From: Ceratotherium simum simum
Taxonomy: Eukaryota > Chordata > Mammalia > Perissodactyla > Rhinocerotidae
DNA: 64,000 nt
Assembly (NCBI RefSeq): GCF_000283155.1
Contig: NW_004454179.1
Span: 2,567,729 to 2,631,728 of the forward strand
Reading direction: 5' to 3'
A program made the translations under genes and the position numbers. Positions 11,109-23,505 of the stretch are shown in pieces (position 1 is the stretch's first letter; the number at the start of each line of letters is the position of its first letter). The notes beneath the pieces are model-generated. The model ran no database searches and was not told the origin of the DNA. It saw only the letters and a list, made by a program, of their open reading frames with translations.

Positions 11109-12920
11109 TCCAAAAAAAAGTACAGAATGAGAAAGGAATATACAGAAGGAAATGACACTTTAATGAGGTCCTTTTTGGACATGGTGAGTTTGAAAAGACT
11201 GTGCAAAAATCCAGGTGTAGGTAATCAGGAGGCAGCTGGAAATGAGTCTGAAACTCGGGGAGAGATCAGGTTTGGAGACAAAGATTTGAGAGTTACCAGC
11301 ACGTAATAAAAGCACGAAAGAGAGAAGAGCATCGGGAGCAGACCCTAATGAAGTTCAACATTTAAAGAGATTTACCTCCTCCTGATTCTTGGTCAATTAC
11401 CTTTGCCATCTAGAAGGACACTGTCACTGTCCCCTGGGCTGCTCACAGAGCTGGCATATGACACAACTCCAGGGGACACATTTCTATGTTGTGGTCCCGG
11501 GAGGGCCCACCTATGCCTTTATGACCTTCCAAGGCAGCATCATATGCCTGTAATATCTTCCCCCCATTTTGCCAACTCAGTTCTCCCGAGTTGTTTAAAC
11601 AGCCCCTGAATTCTGTGAAATCCTCTTCCATGAAATCCTCCCATGCTGGACCACAGAATAGCAATTATCCTGAATATCCTGGCCATCGGATCGCAAATTG
11701 CCACTCTGCTTAATCAAAATGTAGAAATCTTACTCTTTCCAGTTCCTTTTCCCAGTTAGATACCTTTGTTTTTCATTTATCCTTTAGACCAAATTAGGCC
11801 TGTGTTGACGTAAACGCCTGTTGTCTATTGCTACTTGGCTTCTTGTTTCTATTCTGTCGTCTGTGTGTTCGGCCACAGCAGGGGTCTGTGTGCTTTGACC
11901 TGGTGCATACCCTGAGGAATCTCAGGCCATGTCAGGTAGGGTGATGGGACATCCTGGGTTTTCTGCTGAAAATATTTACCTCATAATTAGGTGATATGCC
12001 AAACCATGCATTTTGGCTCAGAAAATGTTCATCAAGGAAGGACCTAGGCTCCTCCTGCCTGTCCTCTCTGCTATCCTTAGTTATACTGGCTTTGTCCTCA
12101 CACTTGTCATCTCAAGGACAGTGATTCCACCTCCAATTTTCATGTCCCCAGGAAGATGAGGACAGGAGGAGGGGGGAACAAGGGAGAAAAGAAATTGCTT
12201 GTACTAAGGCTTTGTCATTTTATTCTGGAAGGGAAGCCCTCCCCAGTGGTTTTCACCTACATCTCATTGACCATCTGCAGCTACAAGGGGACAGAGATCA
12301 AACTTGTAGCTTTTACAGCCTCTATGATAGAGCTTAGCAAGAGATGGGAGAAATGAAAGTTGAGAACCGCCAATCAAATACTTCAAATTTAGGAATAAAT
12401 CTATGTTACATTATTACATCGGCATATCTCTTCAAATCCTGTGAGCGTATCTTAAGCTAATTTACTCGTGCTGATGTTGATTGCTATTTGCATAACTCTT
12501 GGAGTGATCTTATTTTAAAAATTTCCACTCTATAATATATGAACAATATTACCGTCCTTTTTTATTTTCAGCCTTGATGTCAGTTTATATGGTCTATTTT
12601 ATCAAAATGAGCTAGGAAAAGGATTGAAAATCTTTCTAGATGCTAATTCAGGATATTGAATAAGACATCTTTTTAGCCACATGTTATTTCTTAACTTTGT
12701 TCCTGGAATTTTCCCCACTGGTGGTAAGAATTTCTTTGGTTGGCAAGCAACAGTTCCAAAGATAATTTACCCGTCTTCCCACTTGTTTGCCTGCTTGGTA
12801 CATTACATAAATTGGAGTTGGTGCAGCTATAAAGTCAGAGAATGGGTTTTGTTTGTGTGGAGCCCTTTTCATGGAGCCGTGCTCTGTCTCCATCTGGTGG
12901 ACAACCTTATCTTTGCACTG
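11109..12920. other. Intergenic, no gene or repeat recognised
   Basis: Mixed-composition unique-looking sequence. Short open frames on both strands lack any protein similarity I recognise. Confidence 0.35.
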
Positions 12921-12924
12921 TCAG

Positions 12925-13108
12925 CAGGAGTTCTCAGGCCTGGCCGCACTTCAGGATCACCAGTGATGCTTGTAAGCAATCCCAGTACCCAGGCCCCTTC
13001 CCAGACCAACTCACTCAGAAGGTATGGGATAGGACCCAGGGTCAGTACTTTTTTTTTTAAAGATCCGTTGCTAATTTTAATGTGTAATTAGAGTTAAGAA
13101 CCCCTGAA
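12925..13108 (+). repeat. MER5-like (hAT-Charlie) DNA transposon relic
   Basis: 'gagttctcaggcctggcc', 'acttcaggatcaccagtgat' and 'agacctactcact'-like segments follow the MER5A layout. Ends near 'gagttaagaacccctg'. Diverged. Confidence 0.45.
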
Positions 13109-13340
13109 TTTGAAGAAGCTATAAATCAGTTGTGGATACTGAGGCAATCATCCCTCCATTAGAGTGCTATAAAGGAAAAAGAGCAATCTACGTAGGTAAT
13201 TTCTATAATCTTCCAGAGGCCCTTTTCCACCTTCCAGAGGGAAAATAGTCAAGGAGTTTCTAAGAATATAAGAAATTTAAATCTAAATCTAAATTACTTC
13301 CTGTGTGACTCTCCCTATGATGAAGCAGAATGTGCTGAGA

Positions 13341-13387
13341 ACACACACACACACCCACAGACACACACACAGACACACATACACACA
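13341..13387. repeat. (AC)n microsatellite, interrupted
   Basis: Imperfect AC dinucleotide run of about 47 nt with c, g and t interruptions. Confidence 0.9.
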
Positions 13388-13744
13388 ATCAGACTGGTTC
13401 CTTGGTAAAACTGTTAAGTAGTTTCAATCTGATGTTGATATCTTATGCATCTACATATTTTCTTACATATTTTCTCATTTAATTCTCTGAAGAACTTGTT
13501 AAAATGAATATTCCTTCTCCCCATGAGTGCTAATCCTCACCTAGGAAGAGAGAGCCCCAGAGTATCTTAGGTGCCCTGCTTTTCCCTCCGTCTCTTCGCT
13601 CACTAACTTACATTGCTGGGATTGGCTTTCTTCTCGGCTTGCTATCTTTTAAAAAAGCTTCTCAAACTAATTCCCACTGACAACGGCTCAGTCCTCATCA
13701 TGACAATGCATTACTGATATAAAATTTAGTTATTAAAAAGGAGA

Positions 13745-14770
13745 CCAAGTTCTGCTTCTAGCAATGGTTGACTAGACAGTTCTGAACCCTCTCACTGAAA
13801 ACACCTACAAAAGTTGTATAAAATACGTACTACTAAAAGAGTGAAAAGGCAAGCCAGAGAGTGAGAAATAATATTTGCAATGCATATAACTGACAAAAGA
13901 GCTCATATCCAGAATATCTGTAACTCCTACAAATCACTAAGAAAAAGACTGACAACACAATAAAAAAAAATGGGCAAGAGACTTCACAGAGGGAATATTG
14001 AAATAGTCAATAAACATATGAAAACATTCTCAACCTCATTAGGATTCAAAGGAATACAAATGAAAATCACAATATGTACACCTACCACTCCCATCAGAAT
14101 GGCCAAAATTGAAAAGACTTACAGCACCAAGCAATAGTGCGCAACTGCAGCTCTCATACCCTGCTGGTGAGAGTGTAACTTGGTATGACCAATTTAGAAA
14201 ATTGTTTGGTGGTGTCTCCTAAAGTTGAACATACATACATATCTTATGACATAGCAATTTCATTCCTAGGTACACCCACAGAAATGCATGTAAGTGTGTA
14301 GCCAAGACATGTTTACTAATATTTATAGCAGAATTATTTATAAATAACCAAAAGCTGGAAACCTAAATGTTCTTCAACAGTAGAATGGATAAATTGTGAT
14401 ACATTCACACAGTGAAATACCGTATAACAATAAAAGCAGAAAAAACAATAGCTACACACATACTAAACAGGTAAATCTGACAAATGCAATTTCGCACAAA
14501 TATGTAAGGTCAGACACAAACAATGCATATTTTACAAATTTCATTTATATAAAGTTCAAAGCAGGCAAAACTAATCTATGCCGTTAGAAGTCAAGAGAGT
14601 TGTTACCTGTAGGTAATAGGGAGAGGTAGTGACTGCAAAGGGGAAAGGGGTAAAATGATGTATTTCATGCTCTGAGTTGTCATTACATAGATGTGTGCAC
14701 TTTGCGATAATTCATTAAGCTGTAAGTGATTTTGTGCATTTGAATTTTAAAAAGCTAAAAAACAAAACAG
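13745..14770 (+). mobile_element. L1 3'-end fragment, sense
   Basis: L1 3' sequence with 'gcaagccagagagtgagaaa', 'catatccagaatatctgtaa', 'tggaaacctaaatgttcttc', 'gaatggataaattgtgatac', ending A-rich near 14765. Stops throughout. Confidence 0.8.
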
Positions 14771-14849
14771 GATATTCAAAAATAGTTCTGTAACAATCAA
14801 ATTTCCCTTGTGTTTTCCACCTTAAGTGGGAGAGTTTTAATCGATGGGA

Positions 14850-14998
14850 TGTAACCAGCAGTCAAACTTTACTGTACATCTGCCTCACCTGGGGATCTTG
14901 TGAAAACGCAGATTTGATCCAGTATTCTGGGGTGGGACCCAAGACTTTCTTGCATTTCTAGGGGGCTCCCAGGTGATGCCTGTACTTTGAGGAGCAAG
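14850..14998 (+). repeat. MER5A-like (hAT-Charlie) MITE relic
   Basis: 'gtcaaactttactgtacatc', 'cacctggggatcttgtgaaa' and 'ggctcccaggtgatgcctgt' match the MER5A arrangement of imperfect inverted ends. Confidence 0.55.
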
Positions 14999-15370
14999 GA
15001 CATAGGCAGTACTTCCCCAAACCATGTTCCACAAATAGTAATGTTTTGACTTGTTAATAGATGTTATTAAAATTAGTAAGATCTAGTCAAAATTTACTTT
15101 CAAAATATAATACTAAGCACTTTTAGGCCATTCTTATTTTGTGATAATTTGTCTTTAAAAATAAGTGTGCCATACCTGAAAATAAACTCAACAAACATAA
15201 AGCTCACAAACACAGCCACGGGCCAGGCACTATCACAGTACCTCATTTAATCCAGAAGAAGATGCCAGGAGGCTGCAGGAAACATCGCCTGATTCTGCAT
15301 ACACATGTTCGGCACCTTGCTGGATAAGCAGCACTTGGCAACTGGCATCTCTGTGTTGGATTGTCTATTG

Positions 15371-15571
15371 CAGGGGCCAGCAAACTTTCTGTAAAAAGCC
15401 AGATGGTAAATATTTAGGCTTCGCAGAACATAGGATCTCGTACACAACTACTCAGCTCTGCCATTATACTGTGAAGGCAACCATAAATGATATGTAAATG
15501 AATGGGCGTGCCAGTGGTCTGAAAAACTTTACTGACAAAACAGCTGGCAGGGTGCAGTTTGCAACCTCTGG
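15371..15571 (+). repeat. MER1-group (hAT-Charlie) non-autonomous DNA transposon
   Basis: Starts caggggccagcaaactttct, ends ggtgcagtttgcaacctctg: imperfect terminal inverted repeats. Flanked by 8-bp duplications gtctattg/gtctatgg, as hAT elements make. Middle contains 'aatgggcgtg' and the hAT-Charlie 'gatggtaaatatttaggctt' motif. Confidence 0.75.
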
Positions 15572-17578
15572 TCTATGGATTCTTCAGTCCATGATATGTA
15601 TCCTGTCTTGAAATTTGCACATAGTTTATCTTAGAAAATATTTTAAAATTTCTAATTTGTTTTCTTTTGTATTCAAATTTCACAAATGAGTTTTAACTTT
15701 TTTAAAACAAATAATCCATATGCATATTGTATCTCAAGAATGACTTTTTGGTGTTGTGAATGGTCAAATAAGTTTAAAAATGGTCATCTAAAGACAAAGA
15801 AAGTCTCCAAATTAAAGGATATATGGAGTGATAATACAGAGGAGCTAAGTCTGAGTATAAAATTGCATTCTTGAACCACACACTTGCTAGGCCACTGGCC
15901 TAACTGCACTACAGTTTCTCAGGACTAGCAACCATCAGTCACTATACTACTAAGTTGGTGTGCAAACAGCAAAGAAATAATGTATGTGAATTTAGGTTCC
16001 ATATAGAACCTAATCATGCTAAGTCCATACCATGAGGCTGTCGAAGATAAACCAAACCGAACAATAATTAAAGCAATGAAACAGATTTTATCCCGTAACT
16101 ACTGACAGTAGGGGAAAGAGCTGAGCTCCTTTCAATTTGCAAAGCGGTGATCTGGGACTCAAGTGAAAAATTACAAAGGGTGGGTCAGTATAAATGCCAT
16201 CAGGGAAGCTGTGTCTGCTAGCTGGCAATTATCAAAGTGAGGATTTTATCTTCCCACAGAGACTAGGAGACAGAGGCCCTATCCTTCCTGATGATTACAT
16301 TTCAAAGGAATGGCTTTCAGGTGCTTAAGAAAGACACTCCTGAGTCTTAGGAGATACAGATACATCTCAGGGACAGAGAAAGGATTCACAATTGTAAGGA
16401 GGTCAGGGGCCTGTGGTCAGGTACTAGATCTGCTAGAACAAGCAGCAAATTCTTTTGATAACCTTGAGCTTTTCCAGACAAGAACTCTAAAGGGGGCTGG
16501 GTTGTCCCAGGGTGTCCACCTTAGGCTGCTAGAAGCCGTGTTAAAGTTTGGTCAAGTCTTTTACTGCAGGGGTTTGAATGGAGTGTTCATGCTGAGAGGT
16601 CTGCAGTTCCCGAGGCCCATTTGTTACCCATAGTTTTATGTTCTTGGTACACATGGAAGGTATAACCAGAGAAAAAAAGTGTTTTAGAACCAAAAGACCA
16701 AACTGACCAAACTTTTAGCTAACTATTAATTAGACTAGACTCTGTTAGCTCAAGCCTTAGGTTCAGAAAGCCAAAGTGAAGTCTCCCATTTATGGAAGTT
16801 TAGCCTATGTGGCCATGAAACAGGTCTAAGCAAAGCCTAAATTTCCTTAATGAGTTCCATCTTTTGGGAAAGTAGGGACTTTATTCTGTGTGTGATACTC
16901 TGAGACAGACCAGATATTGGTTCAAAGGTGCTAGTCACCTATAATAAATGAAAAGCTTTGAAGAATCAAATCAGCCAGTAAAACTCCAGTCTAGCTCCCA
17001 GTCTGATCACTCTCTGGGATTTGGCCAAAGCAGATATGCTGACAGCCTCTATGCCTTACAAAATACGTGGAGGGGAAGGAAAATGCCCACTTTGATCAAA
17101 CTGCAGTTGTAGCAATTACAGCTGCAGTGATGGTTGTAAGCAGAGATCAAATAGCTAAAGTGCTTTTATTTTGCTCCAAAGTAGTGACGGGAGGAAGATC
17201 AAGATTAGGGAAGCCAGGCAGCTGGGGTGAGAAGCACAATTTGATATGGTAGATTAGGGTAACCAGAACATCCCGTTCATCAGGTCCTCCTTCTGGCTGA
17301 GATTAGAGACTCCGATCAGTAAGAACATTCGGTATATTGGACTGTGATTTTACAAAAACTGGTACAACTGGACCAAGTGATGAACAAACCTCCTGAAGGC
17401 CATAGGAACCAAACACAATAGGCTTGTTAATTGGCCCATCAATAATAACATTCTCCTGAGTTTCTTTGAAGTTGTTGTCTTGACTTTAGCAGTCTTAATT
17501 TCTCTTGAATGCTACTAAAGATCAAGAACATTATAAACAAAAGGGAACTCAGCAGCGTATCTTCTTCCCAGTTTAATT
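15572..17578. other. Intergenic; unclassified, possibly ancient repeat
   Basis: The longest open frame, 107 codons from 16310 to 16633 on the plus strand, shows no protein features I recognise. The texture (about 15,900-16,900) resembles an old retroelement internal region but I could not place it. Confidence 0.25.
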
Positions 17579-17579
17579 T

Positions 17580-17832
17580 TTTGTGTGTGTGAGGAAGATC
17601 AGCCCTGAGCTAACATCCAATGCCAATCCTCCTTTTTTTTTTTTTTTTTTTGCTGAGGAAGATTGGCCCTTGGCTAACATCTGTGCCCATCTTCCTCTCC
17701 TTTATATGGGACGCCGCCACAGCATGGCTTGACAAGCGGTGTGGCGGTGTGTGCCTGGGATCCGAACCTTTGAACCCCGGGCCACTGAAGCGGAGCGTGT
17801 GCACTTAACCGCTGCACCACCGGGCTGGCCCC
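17580..17832 (-). repeat. ERE SINE, long-tail form
   Basis: Two tail modules separated by a T-run; head end caccgggctggcccc. Minus orientation. Confidence 0.93.
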
Positions 17833-17905
17833 CCATTTTTAGATATACTGTACTTGGCTTTCTTCTCTTGTGCTTTTAAATAGTATTTATCATCAACAAG
17901 TTTTT

Positions 17906-18114
17906 TTTGTTTTATTTTTTATAATTTTATTTATTTATTTTTTTCCCCCAAAGCCCCAGTAGATAGTTGTATGTCATAGCTGCACATCCTTCTAGTTGCT
18001 GTATGTGGGACGCGGCCTCAGCATGGCCGGAGAAGCGGTGCGTCAGTGCGTGCGGGGATCCGAACCTGAGCCGCCAGCAGCGGAGCATGCGCTAAGCCAC
18101 GGGGCCGGCCCTTT
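17906..18114 (-). repeat. ERE SINE, short-tail form
   Basis: Minus orientation, cccccaaagccccagtagat to cacggggccggccc. Perfect catcaacaagttttt target duplication at 17891 and 18115. Confidence 0.96.
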
Positions 18115-18253
18115 CATCAACAAGTTTTTATAAGTGCCTGCTAAATGACTTCTATCACATACAAGTGTAGCCTATAATAATAAAAACATAAAATTTTAAA
18201 CTTGTAAGACAGATTAGAAAGTGATTATTCTAAGTATTAAAACATATTATTCC

Positions 18254-18493
18254 TGGGCTGGCCTGGTGGTGCAAGCGGTTAAGTGCACGCACTCTGCTGC
18301 AGCTGCCCAGGTTTCACCGGTTTGGACCCTGGGCGCGCACCAACGCACCGCTTGTCAAGCCATGCTGTGGCAGTGTCCCATATAAAGTGGAGGAAGATGG
18401 GCATGGATGTTAGCCCAGGGCCAATCTTCCTCAGCAAAAAGAGGAGGATTGGCAGATGTTAGCTCAGGGCCGATCTTCCTCACAAAAAAAAAA
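18254..18493 (+). repeat. ERE SINE, long-tail form
   Basis: tgggctggcctggtggtgca head; A-tail. Perfect 13-bp duplication aacatattattcc at 18241-18253 and 18494-18506. Confidence 0.96.
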
Positions 18494-20138
18494 AACATAT
18501 TATTCCCCTTACAAAGACTTCACAATAGGATTCCTTTGGCTAATAATCTCCCCTAGAGCATTTAGAATTAATGCAATTTACTCTTGCCTTACAAACCATT
18601 TCAAGTACTATTTAAAGAATTTCAAATTGTCCCCCATATATGCTCCTATGAACCACTTCATCAAGTGGAAGTATTAACACTTGTATTCTAAAGTGAACTT
18701 TAATAAAATACTTCCATTAACTCTGTATTTCTAACTCACCATACCTTAGAGTTGTGAAAAGCTGCATCCAAAATATGATCTTTTGCTACAATAAACAAGT
18801 ACCTCTACTCTATAGCAGGAAAATAATTGAAAAAAAAAAGATGTGCTAGAAGCTAGAAGCTTTCATTTGATAGTATTTCTAATTTCAGCTATTCTAGACT
18901 GCATGGAATGGTATGTCATTCTGTTTGTTTTAAAATTATTTTTCCATCTTTTTATTTAGAACATTTCCATTTCTCTAAAAAGTTTCCTTATGCCCTTTGA
19001 TCCCATCACCTGACTGCAGCCTCCAGGCCATCAATGATCTTCCTCCTCACTAGCTTTCCCTCTCCTGTTGGCTTTAATTTGCATTTCCCTGATGACTAAT
19101 GATGTCCAGTATCTTTTCCTGTTCATAGTGACCATTGCCTATATCTTCTTTAGCGAAGCATCTATTCAACTTTTACCAGATGTTTGTCTTATTATTTTCT
19201 TATATATTCTTATAGATAAGTCCTTTGTCTGATTTACTCACTGCAAATATTTCCTCCTAGTTAGCAGCTCGCCTTTTTATTTTAATGGTATATTTTGAAG
19301 AGAACACATTTTTAAACTTGAAAAACTTCAATTTGCCCATTTTTTCTTTGATGGTTAGTGAATTTTGCATCCTAGGAAATTTTTGCCTATCAAACTTTGA
19401 AGATTTTCTTCTGTTTCCCTGTAAAGTTGCATTGTTTTCACTTTTATGTTTAAATCTGTAGTCTTTTTTGAGTTAATTTTGTAGATACTGTGGGGTAAGG
19501 GTTAAGGTTCAATTTTTTTTTTTTCCCTAAGGCTAGCCAGTTGTTCTTGAACCTTTTGTTGAAAAGACTATTTTCTCCCTCATCGAATTATCATGACACT
19601 TCTGTCAAAAATCAATCGAAATCAATGTGAGGATCTATTTCCGGACTCTCCAGACTCTCTTCCATTGATCTGTACGTCTATCCTTAGGCCAATACCACAC
19701 TATCTTGATAACTATAGTTTTATATAAGCCCTTCTAACAGGAAGGATAACTTTGCTCTTCTTTTTCAGAATTATTTTAGCTATTCAAGATTCTTTGCATG
19801 TCCATGTAAATTTTAAAATCAGCTTGTAAACATCTGCCCAAAAAGCCTACTGGGATTTTGCTAGGCATTGCTTAGAATCTATAGATCAACAGGGGAGAAT
19901 GGGTATCTTAGAAAGTCTTCCAACCTATTAATAGGACGCATATATCCTTTTATGTAGGTCTTTTAAAAATTTCCCTAATATTTTGAAGTTTTCAGTGTAC
20001 AGGTTTTTCATATTTTTTAAAATTTACCCCTAAATACTTAATTTTTTGGTGCTATTGAAAATTATACTTGAATTTCGTTGACATTATATAGACATACAAT
20101 TGATTTGTTAATGTTGATTTACCTCCTGCAATCTTCTT

Positions 20139-20381
20139 TTTTTTTTTTTTTTTGTGAGGAGATCAGCCCTGTGCTAACATCCGCCAATCCTCCTCTTTTT
20201 TTGCTGAGGAAGACGGCCCTGGGCTAACATCTGTGCCCATCTTCCTCCACTTTATATGGGACGCCGCCACAGCATGGGTTGCCAAGGAGTGCGTCGGTGC
20301 GCGCCCAGGACCCGAACCAGCGAACCCCGGGCCGCCGCAGCGGAGCGCGCGCACTCAACCGCTTGCGCCACCGGGCCGGCC
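20139..20381 (-). repeat. ERE SINE inside antisense L1
   Basis: Minus orientation, CpG-rich and little decayed. Perfect 14-bp duplication cctgcaatcttctt at 20125 and 20382. Confidence 0.96.
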
Positions 20382-20784
20382 CCTGCAATCTTCTTAATTC
20401 AGTTATTAGTGGTAGCGTTTTTGTGGTCTTTAGGATTTTTTTGGCATGTGCTCATGCCATTTGTGAATAGAGTTTTACTTCACCCTATTCAATCTTTACT
20501 ATACTGACTAGGACCTCAAATACAAGTTTGAATATAAGTAGTGAGAACATATATCCTCATCTTGATGCAGCTCTTAGGGGGGAAGTGTTCAATAGTTTAT
20601 CATTAAAAATGATGTTACCAGTAATTATTTAGTAAATTCCCTTTATTAGGTTGAGGAAGTTCCCTTCTACTCCTTGTTTGCTGAGAGCTTTTAATATTAA
20701 CTTTGTAAAATTCTTTTACTGTATCTATTGAAATGATCATGTGTTTTTTTCTCCTTAATTGTGTTACTATGGTAAATAATACTA

Positions 20785-20874
20785 ATTGATTTTCAAATAT
20801 TATACCAACCTTGCATTCCTGGGAAAACCCCACTTTGTCATCATGTAAGGTTGCTATAATATTTGAAAATCAAC
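20785..20874. repeat. Quasi-palindrome: 28-nt inverted repeat, 34-nt spacer
   Basis: Arms 20785-20812 and 20847-20874 are reverse complements at 26 of 28 positions; the right arm reads aaggttgctataatatttga and onwards. The right arm replaces the sequence expected at this place in an L1, so it was copied from the left arm. Confidence 0.85.
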
Positions 20875-21265
20875 TGTATAAAAAATTCATTTTTATACAT
20901 TGCTGGATTCAAATTAGTAATATTTTGTTAAAGACTTTTGAGATTTTTCAAAGGGTAATTGGTTTGGAGCTTTCTTTACTTGAAATATCTTTGTTGGATT
21001 TCAGTAAAAGGGTAATGCTGGCCTCATAAACAGAGTTCCCTCCTCTGCTTTCTAAAATATTATGTAAGATTGGTATAATTTCATCCTTAAATGTTTGATA
21101 GAATTCACCAGTGAAGTCATCTGGGCTTGGAATTTTCTTTGTGGGAAGAGTAGTAATTCAATTTCTTAAGTAGATAAGGGAATATTCAAACTTTGTTTCT
21201 TTTCATGTCTGTTTTGGTAATTTGTGTCTCGCAAGAAATTTATCTAGTTCGTCTAAGTTGTCAAA

Positions 21266-23479
21266 TTTACTGGTATACAGTGTCTAAACAAAGACAAAGG
21301 AGACAAAGGCCAGACCTCCCTTTGGGTGAGGCCCAATTCCTTACACACTGACTTTGTTATTAGGAGATACTTGATGAAGTATGTAGGGGTAAGGAGTCAC
21401 GACATCGGCAACCTACTGAGAGTGAGAGGGTGGGGGCAGTATACAGAAAACATCATTCAATTGGTGAATACAAGGTGAAGGGTATACTGGAATTCACTGT
21501 ACTAATTTTACAACTTTTCTGTAGATTTAAAATTTTTCAAAATCAAAGGTTAAATCATATATTTCATAACCCCGCAATTTAAAGAAATAATCAGAAAATC
21601 ACACACATACTCTGCACAAGGAGTTTTATCACACAAAGAAGTTTGAAAACACCCTAAACATCCCACAAAGAGGATTCAATAAACAAACTACAGTATGACA
21701 CCAAACACCCAACAACAATAAAAAATCACCTTTTTTCAAGAGTATCTATGTGGAAAATTCTCAGTATATACTATTGAAGGAAAAAGTTGCAACACTGAAT
21801 ATATGACCCTATTCTATATACATAGGACAAAGACTACAAAGAAACATAATGCAAATGTGGTTGTCTCAGAGTGGTGGGGTCACAGATGATCTTGACTCTT
21901 CTTCACACTGCTCTTCTGAATTTCTTGAAGGATTCCAGATAATCCATCACTCCAGGGGCAACAGGAAGAAAAGCTTGCATGGATTTAGGGTTTTAGCAGG
22001 CCAGGAGGCATGGGTCTGGATTAACCCCAACAGGGAGGGAGATCCTGCAGGCAGTGTGATAACTGGCCACAAGGTAGCCCAGCAGAGTGGACACAACAGC
22101 GGACTGGAGGAGAGGTGCATTGACTCCGAGATCTGATCTCACTCCCTCCAAAATAGGCAAAAGTTGGGAGAGTCAGTAAGATGGTGCATGTGAAAAAGGT
22201 AAAGTTTCACACAAATGTAAAAGCAAAACTCTTTCTTTGTTCCACAAGCACATCGTGGACTTGGTAGCTATTACAGGAAATCCACATGGAACAACAAAAT
22301 CTAGGGTTTAAAGATCCAAGTAGAAGTTTGAGTCTGTGCTTCCTGCACAATCCTGGGAAGACTGTTCAGTCTTTCCGAGCCTATTTTCATCTCTGAAAAC
22401 CTGGGATGATATAATTTTAATCTTCGTCCTCCCATGTCAAAAGATTATTGTGGAAGATGTCTGTGAGGGTGGTCTGTAATCTATAAAGTGCTTTATAATG
22501 TTAATGTTAATGTAGGGTACGACCCGTCCAAAATGCTGTAGTATCTATGAAGAGTTGGACTTGGGTGAGAAAAGTAGCAATGCAGTACTACCAATAAGTT
22601 CTGCCACAAGAAACCAGGGGGGTGTACAATGTTCAAATTGACAAGGACAACAAGCGAACTTCATTCAATAGGCAGCACAGAATACGAGGGACCCAGGAGC
22701 CAACTGGTCAGAGGCCCTGCCAGGGAAGGATTAGGAGGGCAGGGACCACCCTTACAAAAAGGGAGATAAGTATGTAAGAATCCCTGGTTTTCACCATAGA
22801 CATCCTGAGAAGCTGTATTAGAGATTATGAGAAGGGGACGAGATGACTCCCTCCATGCACTGCGAGAGAGGGGAAAACTGTCCCAAGCCATAAGCCCGGG
22901 GTTGCTTTGGGCCTCTGGATGGGGCTGCTCACCCCTGAGCACCTGACCGTGTGGGCTGGACCTTTATCCTAGGCTGGAAACTGAGGGACAAGCAGATTTC
23001 CTCTTGAAATGCCTGTCTGAGCCAGCTGGCAATCACATAAGTAGAAAGATTGACAGAGAGTTAGAAGCCAGGGATTGAACAAGATAGCTGCCTAATCTGC
23101 TGCTGGAGATGTGGCAAGAAGATGCCAAGACTAGCCGTAGAGGAGAGAAACCTTTTGTTTTTCTATCCTTTGTTTTTTCCTCCCTGTAATGCCAGGGACA
23201 CATCTTTCTGGGTTTGGGGTCAGTGACAATACTCACAGCAAGAAGGTGTTCAGCCTCTTACACTGAGATTCCTGTTTTACAAAAGTGATCCACTCATAAG
23301 AGTGTGAAACTGACCCATTTATTTGACTAAATCACTGTTACCCAGATACACTTAAAAAGAACAATCACTGCTTTCTGCATTAGGAATAATGAAAGCGAGA
23401 AACATTGTCAAATTGGGATGTTGAGAGGTAGGTTGAGGATTGGCCACTGAAACTGTAAAAATAATACAAATGCAAACTC
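21266..23479. other. Intergenic between L1 and IDE 3' end
   Basis: About 21570-21860 has L1-like 3' texture ('aacatcccacaaagaggatt', 'caataaacaaactacagtat'). The remainder, 21860-23479, has no gene, splice-like structure or repeat that I recognise. Confidence 0.35.
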
Positions 23480-23499
23480 CAGAGGTTAAATTCAGGAGA

Positions 23500-23505
23500 T
23501 TTATT
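23500..23505 (-). terminator. Candidate distal polyadenylation signal of IDE (AATAAA)
   Basis: AATAAA on the minus strand, followed 20-50 nt downstream by T/GT-rich sequence (around 23450-23480). It lies about 2.19 kb past the stop codon. Another AATAAA is at 23318-23323, so the distal end could be about 180 nt further. Confidence 0.5.

Larger units (their letters stand above)
18945..21265 (-). mobile_element. Long L1 fragment, antisense
   Basis: Reverse-complement L1 3' and ORF2 sequence: 'gatgtccagtatcttttcct', 'gataagtcctttgtctgatt', 'gtctatccttaggccaatac', 'ccaaccttgcattcctggga', 'ctgggcttggaattttcttt'. Interrupted by the ERE at 20139-20381 and by a short inverted-repeat insertion at 20847-20874. 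Confidence 0.85.

Noticed and set aside
16310..16633. 107-codon open frame on the plus strand
   Set aside because: No domain, signal or membrane feature, and no supporting gene structure.
18945..21265. Intact L1 with coding capacity
   Set aside because: Stops and frameshifts throughout in the antisense L1, and likewise in the copies at 5585-9998 and 13745-14770.
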